A stretch of DNA of 64,000 bases from NCBI GenBank assembly GCA_028707275.1, contig JAQTUP010000008.1, positions 49,288 through 113,287 of the forward strand, read 5' to 3'. This document shows, piece by piece, positions 45,402-54,579 of this stretch. This DNA is from Gallionella sp. Lineage in GTDB: Bacteria > Pseudomonadota > Gammaproteobacteria > Burkholderiales > Gallionellaceae. Every line of letters begins with the position of its first letter. The stretch's first letter is position 1. Both the position numbers and the translations under genes were made by a program. The notes under the pieces were generated by a model that saw nothing but the letters and a program-made list of their open reading frames with translations, was not told the DNA's origin and searched no databases.

Positions 45402-45869
45402 TCACTTCCCGGACAGAATCGCCGCCTTGTCGCTTTCACGCCACGACATATTGGTCACGCATTGCTTCTGATAAATTTCGTTTGCGGCATTTCGCGCCAC
45501 TGTTTTAACATTCAGAGGCTCCACTTGTGCATTATAAGCGTCAGCGACCGCCTGCCATTGGTCAGCCAGCGCATTATAGGCATCGATTGACGGTTGACTC
45601 GTCATGTCGATCAGGGGCTTGTCGTGATCCAGTTTTGCTTTCAGCCTTTTCATTTCAGCTTTTTGCGCGTTCATCGGTGTCTTAAGGGTCAGAAGTTCAG
45701 CGTCCATTTCATCTATTCTTTTTTCCCGCGTCATACACCTGCGCAATTCATCACGGGACATGACGTGATCAGCGGCGCCCTCCGGCACAGAGGCGCTGTC
45801 GCGCGCCGCGACCGCCTGCACTGAAAATATCAACGATGCCACGAAAACTACCGATAAAAAACGACTCAT
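45402..45869 (-). CDS. Small exported helical protein of unknown function
   Basis: The 155 aa have a signal peptide (about 1-22, VQAVAAR). A long helix with heptad character (about 50-90, KRIDEMDAELLTLK) follows, then a helical C-terminal half with two Cys residues (one near 50, one near 140) that could pair. I recognise no family. It sits between the two caspase-propeller genes, 85 nt after one and 49 nt before the other, in the same direction, which suggests it belongs to the same unit. Confidence 0.6.
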   Translation of the reverse strand: MSRFLSVVFVASLIFSVQAVAARDSASVPEGAADHVMSRDELRRCMTREKRIDEMDAELLTLKTPMNAQKAEMKRLKAKLDHDKPLIDMTSQPSIDAYNALADQWQAVADAYNAQVEPLNVKTVARNAANEIYQKQCVTNMSWRESDKAAILSGK

Positions 45870-45954
45870 TATTTTCCCCTTTAGTGGACTTCAAAAAATT
45901 TTCGGCTCATCAATTGAGTTTGCCCGCTGCGGGGCTGTTCAGCGCGCGCCCCCG

Positions 45955-48816
45955 TTAATTCGATTTTACAATCGGGAACGGCTGGCCTTCGATGTTAAAG
46001 GTCGGATACTGGCGGCTCTTGAACGCCCGCTCGGTCACGTCCGGCACCTGTTCTGTGACGTAATCGGCCAGTCCTATCGGCGTGACATAGCCCCGGCTGG
46101 AGGTATCCGCCTTGCCGTTCATGCCTTCGAGCAGCACATAGGTAAATACGCCGTGACCGTGATGACCTTCGAGCGCCTGCTGGGCTGACGTCGAGGCGGC
46201 AATCACGGCAATCCCCGCAGAGCGCGACAACAGCTTCACCGCGCTATCCTCATCGAGGCCGCGCCCGAGCAATTTACTGCCCACATCCCCCGCATGACAG
46301 GTATCGAGCAACACCAGTTTCTTGGTGGCCGGTACATCCGCGATCAGGCGGCGCAATTCTTCCTGCGACAGGGCGTCCTGTTTAAGGCTACGAGTCGCGG
46401 TCGACCCCACATTTGAAGTGACAAGATAATAACTCTTGTCCGCCATGCTCTCGCCGTCGATGATGCCGTGGCTGGCCACATAAAACAAAAACACATCATC
46501 GGGTGCCACGCTGGATTTATACCGGGCGAAAGCCGCTTCAATCGCGGATTTGCTGGTGTCGGCACGGGAGGTCAGCAGTTGAACATCAACCTGTTCGAAC
46601 AATCCTTTGGACCGGGTTTCCAGCAGTTGTTTGACCGCTTCGGCATCGCCCCGGGTGTATTGCAGGTTGAGCCTCGGGTTCTCAAATTCCTGTATCCCCA
46701 CCACCAGCGCATGCAAATTCGGTTTACGCAAAACCTGGGCCAAAAAGGTGACCGTGACTTCTGCCGGGTTGCTGCTGATACTGTTTTCGGCATTAAAAAC
46801 CATCACCTTGATTTCATTTTTGCCCGGCACGAGTCTGACCGGAATATTGAGCGCTGAGCCGTGGGTCACGGCCAGCCCGCGTGCAGCCTGCACTGAAGTG
46901 CCGTTGATAAACACCCGCACGTCACCGATGCCGCCGCCCGCATCTTGCAGATTTAAACTCAGGTTCAGGCTATCGTTTTGGACTTGCTGCGGCAGTGTCA
47001 GCAGCTTGATATTGGGCGCAGGATGATCGAGCAATAAGCTGGACGCATCCACCAGGCCCTGTGCGGGCGCCGCATTTTGCAACACCTGCTGGATCACGTC
47101 AGGCCGATAAAACACGTTGCGAAAACGGCTCGCCGGATAAAACTCGGCCGCCTGATCCATCCCCTTGTTGACATGCCAGCCAATCAGATTTTCCGCGTCG
47201 GGGCCTGAAACATCGTAATAGCCTTGCGGTGTCCACATGACCCAGCGCTGTCTGTCAGGATGCGGATAGAAAGCCAGCAACTCCATACCGCTCGCGGCCT
47301 GATGCCAGCGTATCGTGCCATCGCCATAGGCTGCGACCACGTAGCGCCCATCCCCGGACACATTGACCGCCCACACGGAGCCCGGTACCGCTTGCTGCCA
47401 GCGCTGCTGTCCATCACGGTCGAAGACGCGCAAGCTCCAGTCTGCTCCCAAAGCAAAGCCATCTCCATTGGGTAGTAACGCCAGACTGCGCGATATTTCA
47501 GACGCCTTCAGGGTTAACAATTTCCCATTTAGCTTCGGGGCATCGCTGTATTTCCAGTTGCTGACGTTCAGGCCGGATGCAGCAAGCGCAGGGGGCGTGA
47601 GTCCCTTCGTATCGTGGGGTAGAAATATCCGGTTATGGCTGTCGAACACGACAGGAGAATTGCCCAGTGTCTGATAGCCGTAACGAACACGCATCCCATC
47701 GTCAGACAAGGTAAAAGCTCGCTGACCGTCGCGAAAATCCGCCACCACCGGCGGATGAAACAGCGTGTGTTGCCCCGTCTTGCCGGTCACTCCCCACGCA
47801 GGATCCTGACTGGCGAAAGCCAGTCGATTTCCCGGCAATGCAATCAATCCGGAAATCGTATTTCGCACCACCGGATCGTCTGTCGCAGCGCCTTTGCCAG
47901 CACTCGTCCAGCGGCGAATGTACTGCTGATTATCGTGATCCGAACGACCCGCTGCATACAAAGTTTCCCCGTCCTGAGACCAGGCGACTCTGCCCAGATT
48001 TTTATTGGCGCCCCGAGTGTCAGGTGCATAGGCCAAAGATAAATCACCGGCATCGAGCACGTTCACCTCAGAGGTATCGGTAAATCCCAGCGCGATGCGA
48101 TGCCCGTCCGGTGAAAAACGCGCAACCGCAGGATCCCGGCCACCCGGAGCCGCACGTTTGGCCAGGAGCGTCAACACCTGTCCGTCAAAGCGGTACACGC
48201 GCAGCAGACCATCCTCGCAGGTGGTCACCAGCCGTCCGTCACGACTAAAATCGACAGAATAACTCCCCCCCCGGTAGTCGCGATCTTCAGCGAGCAAGCG
48301 GCCATCTGAAACAGAGAACAGACGCAATCCGTCCGCCCCCATGGTCGCTGCCAGATAGCGCCCATCGGGAGAGAAAGCCTGGTCTATCACCACACCGGGC
48401 AGGCCGGATAAGCGGCGCAACAGGCGAGCGCTGGCTCTGTCAAAGAGGAAGATGTTGTTGTTCATGTCCCCCCCTTCATAACCCAGGCGGCTCCACCCTC
48501 CCAGCGCCACCGTCAGCCCGTCAGGGGAGAGCGCCACGGCATTCAGTTTTCCCTCATTCCCCTGGCCGATTGGAATGCGCAAGGTGTTAAGCAATCGACC
48601 ATCCGCCAGACTCCACACTCGCGCCGTTTTGTCCTCGGACGCTGTCACCAGATAATGCGCCTGTTCGTCGCTGGCAATACTTCTGATCATCCCTGTATGT
48701 TCGCCAGGATCTATGCGCAGCATCGGCTTGACCGGCAGCTCAGCCGCATGCGCTACCAAAGATAAAACCAGCGCTGCCAGCACCACGGGAAGTTTAAAAC
48801 GTAAAATCAAGCACAT
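45955..48816 (-). CDS. Exported WD40-like/caspase protein, paralogue of the gene at 42203
   Basis: The start chosen is ATG 48816, preceded by AGGAAAGAAT, giving about 953 aa; a further start at 48855 is possible. A signal peptide (about 1-22) is followed by WD40-like propeller repeats that are divergent and irregular (about 30-540). A linker and a C-terminal caspase domain follow, with His783 (FYVASHG) and Cys840 (LLDTCHAGD). The last 310 or so residues match the paralogue almost residue for residue, while the propellers differ strongly. It therefore senses something different but carries the same effector module. It follows the anti-sigma-like gene. Confidence 0.88.
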   Translation of the reverse strand: MCLILRFKLPVVLAALVLSLVAHAAELPVKPMLRIDPGEHTGMIRSIASDEQAHYLVTASEDKTARVWSLADGRLLNTLRIPIGQGNEGKLNAVALSPDGLTVALGGWSRLGYEGGDMNNNIFLFDRASARLLRRLSGLPGVVIDQAFSPDGRYLAATMGADGLRLFSVSDGRLLAEDRDYRGGSYSVDFSRDGRLVTTCEDGLLRVYRFDGQVLTLLAKRAAPGGRDPAVARFSPDGHRIALGFTDTSEVNVLDAGDLSLAYAPDTRGANKNLGRVAWSQDGETLYAAGRSDHDNQQYIRRWTSAGKGAATDDPVVRNTISGLIALPGNRLAFASQDPAWGVTGKTGQHTLFHPPVVADFRDGQRAFTLSDDGMRVRYGYQTLGNSPVVFDSHNRIFLPHDTKGLTPPALAASGLNVSNWKYSDAPKLNGKLLTLKASEISRSLALLPNGDGFALGADWSLRVFDRDGQQRWQQAVPGSVWAVNVSGDGRYVVAAYGDGTIRWHQAASGMELLAFYPHPDRQRWVMWTPQGYYDVSGPDAENLIGWHVNKGMDQAAEFYPASRFRNVFYRPDVIQQVLQNAAPAQGLVDASSLLLDHPAPNIKLLTLPQQVQNDSLNLSLNLQDAGGGIGDVRVFINGTSVQAARGLAVTHGSALNIPVRLVPGKNEIKVMVFNAENSISSNPAEVTVTFLAQVLRKPNLHALVVGIQEFENPRLNLQYTRGDAEAVKQLLETRSKGLFEQVDVQLLTSRADTSKSAIEAAFARYKSSVAPDDVFLFYVASHGIIDGESMADKSYYLVTSNVGSTATRSLKQDALSQEELRRLIADVPATKKLVLLDTCHAGDVGSKLLGRGLDEDSAVKLLSRSAGIAVIAASTSAQQALEGHHGHGVFTYVLLEGMNGKADTSSRGYVTPIGLADYVTEQVPDVTERAFKSRQYPTFNIEGQPFPIVKSN

Positions 48817-48870
48817 ATTCTTTCCTGTCAGATCATTATGCAGCGCAGGCCTCAACCGTTCGGTAGTTAT

Positions 48871-49485
48871 TCATCGCGACAAGCCGCGCAATGCCAATAT
48901 TTTAAGATCCTCCGGCAGCGGCTCATCAGGGTGTTTTTGGCGGAACTGGCGCAATTGTTCCTTCGCCTCAGGCAGCTTTCCCTGACGTTGCAAGGCGCGT
49001 ATCTCATTCAGCCAGACCGCTGCGGGTTTGTCGGCCAAAATCCCCTTGCCGGATTCATCTTGTGGCGGCGCGTCCGCCTGTGTCTGCCACAAATCGACGT
49101 CGTGCGGCTGAACGGCGCCACCTGTCACAGGTTCACCGGCATCGGGGCGTGCAGGTTCAACTTCGGCCATGCGGGTCTCGTGCGGCGGCTTTTCGGGTTT
49201 GACGGCGGGTACATCCTGCATGGCGACCCTGACAGGCGCGACATCCACCGGGGATTGGAGCAGCATCCACGCGAGGGTCGCAACCGATGCGGCCAGTGCT
49301 GTCGGCACATACCAGCGTCGAACGGAAAAAACGGATGCCGACCGCGCTGATCGGGCGTGGAGTATGGCCGCCGCATGTTCATGGGCGACAGCCATCACCC
49401 GCGCTTTTAGTTTCGGGTCAGCTTCCTCGCCTGGCATCTCCCGGTACAGGCGGGATAATGCCTCATCTTCCGGCCATTGCTTCAT
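48871..49485 (-). CDS. Single-pass membrane protein, anti-sigma-factor-like
   Basis: About 204 aa. A short charged cytoplasmic N-terminus (about 1-45, WPEDEALSRLYREMPGEEAD) is followed by one TM helix (about 60-78, VPTALAASVATLAWML) and a periplasmic tail rich in Pro and acidic residues (to about 200). This topology is typical of anti-sigma factors, but no ZAS zinc motif is seen. It is encoded in the same locus as an ECF sigma factor, about 6 kb away rather than next to it. ATG 49485 follows AGGAG closely; a GTG at 49497 is also possible. Partnership with the sigma factor is inference. Confidence 0.55.
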   Translation of the reverse strand: MKQWPEDEALSRLYREMPGEEADPKLKARVMAVAHEHAAAILHARSARSASVFSVRRWYVPTALAASVATLAWMLLQSPVDVAPVRVAMQDVPAVKPEKPPHETRMAEVEPARPDAGEPVTGGAVQPHDVDLWQTQADAPPQDESGKGILADKPAAVWLNEIRALQRQGKLPEAKEQLRQFRQKHPDEPLPEDLKILALRGLSR

Positions 49486-49501
49486 CGCTCCTGGCACCTG
49501 C

Positions 49502-51265
49502 TCATGGATTTACCAACTGTTTTTGCCACTCTTCATTGGTCAGCCTAGAATCCATATCCTGTTTGAATTCGTAGTGACGGAACCTCGCACCGCGCGCCGT
49601 GTTGAGTTCCTCAATTTCAGGCAGCCCCAGCGCCTCTTCGAGCACCCGTCTTTCAAGCGGGTTAGTCTGCACGTCGACCACTATCGGCAGGTCGCGCCCT
49701 TTGGTCAGTTGCAACAAGGCGGTATCGAGCTCGTTGAGGTATGCTTCATCCTCGTCATTCAGGGGGGACTTGCCCTCTGCCAGAAGCGCCAGATGTTCTG
49801 TGATTTCAGAAAATTTTATCCACGCGGGGTCTTGGGCGTGCTCAGCGTTCAATTTGACCAGTTTAGTCAGCTCCGCATAAAATTGCGGCGTGCCCGAGAG
49901 TACGGCTCCTTTGCGCTGAACGGACGGGTTAAATGAAAGACTCTTGCTCAACGGGCTCATCACCTGCTTTGTATAGAGCATATTGATGCTCTGCTGCCAG
50001 GTCCAAAAACCCAGCATCCCGTTCAATTGACGACCGTCGCAATCCGCTGTCTGTGAAAACACTGCGCGCATAAACGCACTCTGTGCGCCCGTTAATCCGG
50101 CATCTGCGCTCAAAGACGACTGAGCCTTACGGGCGGCAGCGTCATATCCTTCAAAAGCCTGTTCGCCATCTTGCTGAATCCGGAATTTGGCCTGTGCCGA
50201 ACCTAGCCAGGCCATCACTTCATAGGCGCTGACATACCCCTTGGACAGGCGCCCCTGTATCATGCTGGCCGTTCGTGGTTGCACGCACTGAAGAGTGCCG
50301 CACGGAGAATTGAATTTTTGAGTATTCGGATAGAGCACGGCTTGTACCGCCAGCGCATTCGAATTTTGTGCGCCCGGCAACAAACGCCAACCCAAGGCGA
50401 CTTCCGGGATCTTTTCATCCCGGTTAAGTTTGGCGACATCCAGCGGAAAGTCGATGATCTGCGGCAGTCTCCCCTGTTTTTTCGCATAGGCTAACAACAC
50501 GTCAGCCCCGGGGGCTGAACCTGAAAAGTTACGGGTCGCGCCCGCCATATCTTTCACCCCCAAATCGCCGGATGGCCCGTATTCCCAAATCATGGACGAC
50601 TGCAACAGCTCGTAATGCCCGAGTAGTTGCGCGTCACGGGCGATCAGTCTGGACAGATAAAAAGCGACCTGTCGCATCTGTTTGGCACGCGCCTGAAGGA
50701 CGCCTGTGGCCTGACTGGCCATGGCAAAAAAATTGACGGTACCGGCATAACGGTAAGCGATAAAGTAGCGCTTCATCTCGTCGGACTGGGTATATCGTCC
50801 GCGCGGCTTGAATTGCGAATAATCCAGCATCGTTCCCCAAAGAGGAGATTCGGCCGGACCGCCTGCCTGTTGTACCAACTGCCATTCCTTGTTTAATGCC
50901 TCGGAAGATTTTTCCGGCAATCCCCCTGTGAGCATCGCCTGCAACAGGATCGCATAGTCCCGCGACAAAGACTCGGCCTCCCCGCCTTTGACCGCCGCCA
51001 GTTTACGGTGCAAACCACCTACCAAAGCCTTGAACTCGGGAATCATGGTCTTCGTTTCCGCCCGGGTATTCACCTGCTGGCGTATCAGGCCATATGAGGC
51101 CAGCAGCAAATCGGGCGTCACAAGATTAGGTCGCCCCGTCTCCCGGTTGGTCTGGTACACGTCAAAAAGACCCGCCTCGATGTTCTGCCCAGCCTGAACG
51201 TTCACGGCGAGCGCGAGCAACAATCCTCCTGCCGACATGCGCGATGATAATGCGATACGACTCAT
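49502..51265 (-). CDS. Exported DUF3160-like protein
   Basis: The 587 aa have a signal peptide (about 1-25, VNVQAG) and a large alpha-helical domain. The features PNLVTPDLLLASYGLIRQQ near the N-terminus, EAGLFDVYQTN and a C-terminal part with VVDVQTNPLE resemble DUF3160 proteins, which are periplasmic and of unknown function. ATG 51265 follows GAGAGGC. It is placed between a DUF4384 gene (50 nt upstream) and the anti-sigma-like gene (16 nt downstream), so it is part of the caspase locus operon. Confidence 0.65.
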   Translation of the reverse strand: MSRIALSSRMSAGGLLLALAVNVQAGQNIEAGLFDVYQTNRETGRPNLVTPDLLLASYGLIRQQVNTRAETKTMIPEFKALVGGLHRKLAAVKGGEAESLSRDYAILLQAMLTGGLPEKSSEALNKEWQLVQQAGGPAESPLWGTMLDYSQFKPRGRYTQSDEMKRYFIAYRYAGTVNFFAMASQATGVLQARAKQMRQVAFYLSRLIARDAQLLGHYELLQSSMIWEYGPSGDLGVKDMAGATRNFSGSAPGADVLLAYAKKQGRLPQIIDFPLDVAKLNRDEKIPEVALGWRLLPGAQNSNALAVQAVLYPNTQKFNSPCGTLQCVQPRTASMIQGRLSKGYVSAYEVMAWLGSAQAKFRIQQDGEQAFEGYDAAARKAQSSLSADAGLTGAQSAFMRAVFSQTADCDGRQLNGMLGFWTWQQSINMLYTKQVMSPLSKSLSFNPSVQRKGAVLSGTPQFYAELTKLVKLNAEHAQDPAWIKFSEITEHLALLAEGKSPLNDEDEAYLNELDTALLQLTKGRDLPIVVDVQTNPLERRVLEEALGLPEIEELNTARGARFRHYEFKQDMDSRLTNEEWQKQLVNP

Positions 51266-51315
51266 TCGATATGCCTCTCGTTATTGGGTAATGGGCCCGG
51301 GCAGGGTTAAGCCTG

Positions 51316-51870
51316 CTAGTCGACGATTTTGACCGTCAGCGAGGCCGAACCATTGCCGCGCCCGGGTTGCGTATCGCGTATGCTGATACTCTTGCTGAAC
51401 ACCCCTTCCAGATCCTTGGTGCTGGCCTTGCCGAAATCGCCTGCCGACTGAATATTGGCCGAATCAAGATCAATTTTCTCTGCACTGGCGATGAACATCA
51501 GGTGTTCATTGCCGACGCTGTCGCCAAAGAATTCGACGCCACGGGGCAGAGTGTATGACTTACCCCCTTTGAACAGGTTGCTCCTGATCTTCTTGTTAGG
51601 CAACAACAATACCGACTCACCGCTGGCTGGGTCCAGATTATAAACATACAGATAATAATCGTGATTTCCCCTGACCTTGAACCGGACAGGTTCCCCTACC
51701 TTAAACTGTTTTTTTGCAGCGGCGACGCTAAGCTCGATGGTTTTCCCGGACATGGCTTGCGATTCGCGTACACGGATATTCTTGTTATCCTCTTCGGCGC
51801 AGGTGATCGATGTCTGACAGAGCAGACAGGACAGTGCGACAGCCAGGACGATTTTTTTAAACGAGTGCAT
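51316..51870 (-). CDS. Exported DUF4384-like protein
   Basis: The 184 aa have a signal peptide (about 1-25, ITCAEE). One DUF4384-like domain follows: ELSVAAAKKQFKVGEPVRFKV, YYLYVYNLDPASGESVLLLP and a GKSYTLPRGVEF strand. The sequence resembles the gene product at 40318. ATG 51870 follows AAGGAGACTG, and a conserved ECF-type promoter element lies at 51911-51940, so this is the first gene of a transcription unit running to at least 48871 and probably further. Confidence 0.75.
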   Translation of the reverse strand: MHSFKKIVLAVALSCLLCQTSITCAEEDNKNIRVRESQAMSGKTIELSVAAAKKQFKVGEPVRFKVRGNHDYYLYVYNLDPASGESVLLLPNKKIRSNLFKGGKSYTLPRGVEFFGDSVGNEHLMFIASAEKIDLDSANIQSAGDFGKASTKDLEGVFSKSISIRDTQPGRGNGSASLTVKIVD

Positions 51871-51910
51871 GAACAGTCTCCTTATGACTAAAATGGGTGC
51901 ATCAGCGTCT

Positions 51911-51940
51911 TAAACGGATGGTTGGACAAAACGGGGTTAA
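51911..51940 (-). promoter_or_regulatory. Predicted ECF-sigma promoter, site 2
   Basis: The minus strand reads TTAACCCCGTTTT and then CGTTTA, with 24 nt between box starts. It is about 41 nt upstream of the DUF4384 gene start at 51870. It is identical in the -35 block to site 1. Confidence 0.7.
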
Positions 51941-51999
51941 TCCGGCACACATGATTTAGCCGAAAAAAACCCAGCCAGTGCGAGGGGCGCAAATAAAAT

Positions 52000-53688
52000 C
52001 TACTTCGCGCGCGTGCGCACGCTCAGTGCCTGCCAGGCAAATTTTCCGCCCTGTTCGGACAGCAGGCGCTCCAGTTTGCGTATCATCGGATGATTGATGC
52101 TGACCGGATCGACAATGGTGGTTACACCCTGCCAGTCGGCAGGCTGTTTTGGCAAGGCCAGCACCAACACCTGATCCATCCCGAAAGGAGGGGTCACCTC
52201 TATTTTTTCAACTTCGGGCAAGGTTAACATCCGGCCTGCCTGATGAGAGGCCGACTGAGCCTCTGTTTGCGGATACAGCACCGATACCCGCCCTTCCGGA
52301 TTGATATTCAATATCAGCAGGGCTGCCCGTTTGGAGGAGCGCACGTTGAAGACAAATTTATCGCCTTCGACGAAGGTATTACCCCGTGTGGCCGGATTTG
52401 TTTCAATATTCACCTGAAAGTCAGGCGTCCCCTGTGCCACAAGATTGCGCCACCATACTTCGGCCTCTATCCGGCGCGTCAATAATTCAATCGAAGCGTT
52501 GATAATCAAATCCCCCGAGCCTGCACGCAACGCGGATGAACCGGTACTCGTCGCAACTTCCAGCATGGCCGCTTCGCCGACTCCTGCCAGTTTGACGCCG
52601 GGCAAGCCTGCCAGCGTGAGTTCCGCCGGACTGCCGTTCAGTCGCACCGTCACCTCAGTGACAGGTTTCACCGAAGTAAATCCTCCCCGGGGCATGCCCC
52701 GGCCCAGAATCAAATCATCCGCCGCGTGTGTTTGATCCTCGGCCATGCCGGGTAAGCGCTGAGGCGTATGCCCGTAGCTTCTGGACTCCATAAACTGCAT
52801 GACGGCTCTGTGCAATTCGGAATAATTGATTAGGCCGTCGTTATCCACATCCGCCGCCACTTCGCCCGAGAGCACACGCAACAGAGCATCCGTGAACGCG
52901 CCATGCGGCAACCCGTCTATCGTGGGAGTCGCCATCAGATCACTGCCCTGGATATCTCTGGCCGGCTCCTTGTCGCTGGCCGCAGACAGGAAAACCAGAT
53001 GATGGTAGGGGAACGTATTGTCTTCAGTCTCACGACCCGCAGGCGCGGGGGATAAGGCCATCATCGTATCCTTCTCCAGCGTGATCGGCACATAGCGGTA
53101 ATGCGCGGCCCCCGTCTTTTCGACGTTTCTGGCCATATTGCCCGAATAACAGGAGTCCGATATCACAAACACTTTCCGGTCTTTTTCCAGCGCCAGAAAT
53201 ACCGGGCGCAGATGCGTCCGCCCGATAATCAGCGCATCCTCCAGACGATTGGCTCGCGCCAATTCATTGAGTTTTTTGCCCCCTGGCAAATCGACCGGCA
53301 CGAATGCACCTGAGGAATAAGGCAGAGGCAGATTGATATTGGTATCGAGTGCGCTGGTTCCGTGCCCTGAAAAATACACCAGCACCCAATCCCCCGGCGC
53401 ACTGCGCGTCTGCAACGCCGCTAATTCGCGAAGAATGTTGGCATGCGTCGCCTGCTCGTTAATCAAAGTGTGCACATCCTGCGCCGCCACCCCCCAGCGT
53501 TCGACCAAAACCCGGCTCAGCGCGTTGACGTCATTTACCGCGCCTTCCAGAGCATGGACATTTTGATACTCGTTGATGCCAACGAGCAAGGCGATCGGTT
53601 TGGCCAACACCGCTGGCGCATACAGCAGCACCGCGATCAGCCAGGCTGACCGTAAAACTTGTGTCTTGAATTTAAAAAGATTGTTCAT
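52000..53688 (-). CDS. Exported caspase-family protein with EF-hand and DUF4384-like C-terminus
   Basis: The 562 aa have a signal peptide (about 1-29, AVLAK). The caspase domain (about 31-270) has His109 (VYFSGHGT) and Cys180 (VISDSCYSGN). A canonical EF-hand loop (280-291, DVDNDGLINYSE) follows, with acidic ligands at positions 1, 3, 5 and 12. The C-terminal half includes a PEGA-like stretch (about 345-380, VTVRLNGSPAELTL) and a DUF4384-like domain (about 420-540, FNVRSSKRAALLILNINPEG). Ca2+ dependence is inferred. It is the last gene of an operon with two FGE-like genes, 42 nt after the preceding one. ATG 53688 follows GGAGAG. Confidence 0.85.
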   Translation of the reverse strand: MNNLFKFKTQVLRSAWLIAVLLYAPAVLAKPIALLVGINEYQNVHALEGAVNDVNALSRVLVERWGVAAQDVHTLINEQATHANILRELAALQTRSAPGDWVLVYFSGHGTSALDTNINLPLPYSSGAFVPVDLPGGKKLNELARANRLEDALIIGRTHLRPVFLALEKDRKVFVISDSCYSGNMARNVEKTGAAHYRYVPITLEKDTMMALSPAPAGRETEDNTFPYHHLVFLSAASDKEPARDIQGSDLMATPTIDGLPHGAFTDALLRVLSGEVAADVDNDGLINYSELHRAVMQFMESRSYGHTPQRLPGMAEDQTHAADDLILGRGMPRGGFTSVKPVTEVTVRLNGSPAELTLAGLPGVKLAGVGEAAMLEVATSTGSSALRAGSGDLIINASIELLTRRIEAEVWWRNLVAQGTPDFQVNIETNPATRGNTFVEGDKFVFNVRSSKRAALLILNINPEGRVSVLYPQTEAQSASHQAGRMLTLPEVEKIEVTPPFGMDQVLVLALPKQPADWQGVTTIVDPVSINHPMIRKLERLLSEQGGKFAWQALSVRTRAK

Positions 53689-53730
53689 CCCATACTCTCC
53701 GCCTGTTCAGGCATAAATCCAGACCTGCCA

Positions 53731-54579
53731 TTACGGCAGTGTCAGGGCAAGCCGGAAGCCAAAATCGACATCCCGCAATCCGGGCACGAAGCTGACCCTG
53801 ACAGAGGCGCGCGCAAGATTGGCGCTGTAGAACCAGGAACCGCCGCGCAGCACACGCTCGCCCCCTGTTCCCATCCAAACACTGCCATCTGCGGGCGCGC
53901 CCCTGTAGTTCTCGTGATAACTGTCCTCTACCCATTCACGCACATTTCCGCTCATGTCGTACAAGCCCCAGGCATTGGCCTGTCTGGTCGCCACAGGATA
54001 GGTCGTCTGGCGGCTGTTCCCCTTAGGCGTTGCATAAAACCCGTACCAGGCAACCGTATCCGGATCATTGCCGCCACAGTATTTGTGCCGCTCCCCTGCC
54101 CGACAGGCATATTCCCACTCAGCTTCACTGGGCAGGCGGTAGTGCTGCCCGGTTCTGGCGTTGAGCTTTTGAATAAAGGCCTGAACATCATTCCAGCTCA
54201 CCTGCTCTACCGGACAGTCATCGCCACAGCTCGTGAACTTGCCCGGATTGTCTCCCATGACGGTGCTCCATTGTCTTTGCGTGACTTCGGTCCTGCCTAT
54301 CGCGAAATGATGGCCTATGGTAACGCGATGCACGGGATGTTCATCCGTGCCCGTGAGAGATCCCATGTCGAAGCGGCCAGTCGGCATCACCACCATGTCA
54401 GGGCAGTCAGGGCAATCCCGGAAGACTTGCCCTGGCAGCCGCACACCGGCTGGAGGCTCGATGGACGACCGTTCGGCATGCATGCTCAGATATCTGTCAT
54501 ACCTGACCGCATTATTGAGCTCTGCACCTCCGGCCGCCGTCACCATCGCGCACAACGGAATAATATATTTGAGCTTCAT
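53731..54579 (-). CDS. Exported formylglycine-generating-enzyme-like (SUMF1/FGE fold) protein
   Basis: The 282 aa have a signal peptide (about 1-18) and then an FGE-sulfatase domain. It opens with DCPDCPDMVVMPTGRFDMGS, followed by GRTEVTQRQW, LPSEAEWEYACRAG, MSGNVREWVEDS and RVLRGGSWFYS. The two Cys residues that make true FGE catalytic are absent from the region after RGGSW (it reads SANLARASVRVS), so it is more likely a binding or structural member of the fold. No sulfatase gene is nearby. ATG overlaps the upstream stop (54576-54579). Four Cys in CGDDC and CPDC pairs may stabilise it in the periplasm. Confidence 0.85.
   Translation of the reverse strand: MKLKYIIPLCAMVTAAGGAELNNAVRYDRYLSMHAERSSIEPPAGVRLPGQVFRDCPDCPDMVVMPTGRFDMGSLTGTDEHPVHRVTIGHHFAIGRTEVTQRQWSTVMGDNPGKFTSCGDDCPVEQVSWNDVQAFIQKLNARTGQHYRLPSEAEWEYACRAGERHKYCGGNDPDTVAWYGFYATPKGNSRQTTYPVATRQANAWGLYDMSGNVREWVEDSYHENYRGAPADGSVWMGTGGERVLRGGSWFYSANLARASVRVSFVPGLRDVDFGFRLALTLP

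Noticed and set aside
51241..51320. TTAACCC copy upstream of the DUF3160-like gene as a sixth regulon promoter
   Set aside because: The sequence 24 nt downstream reads CAATAA instead of CGTTTA, and the box overlaps the end of the preceding gene in the same operon.
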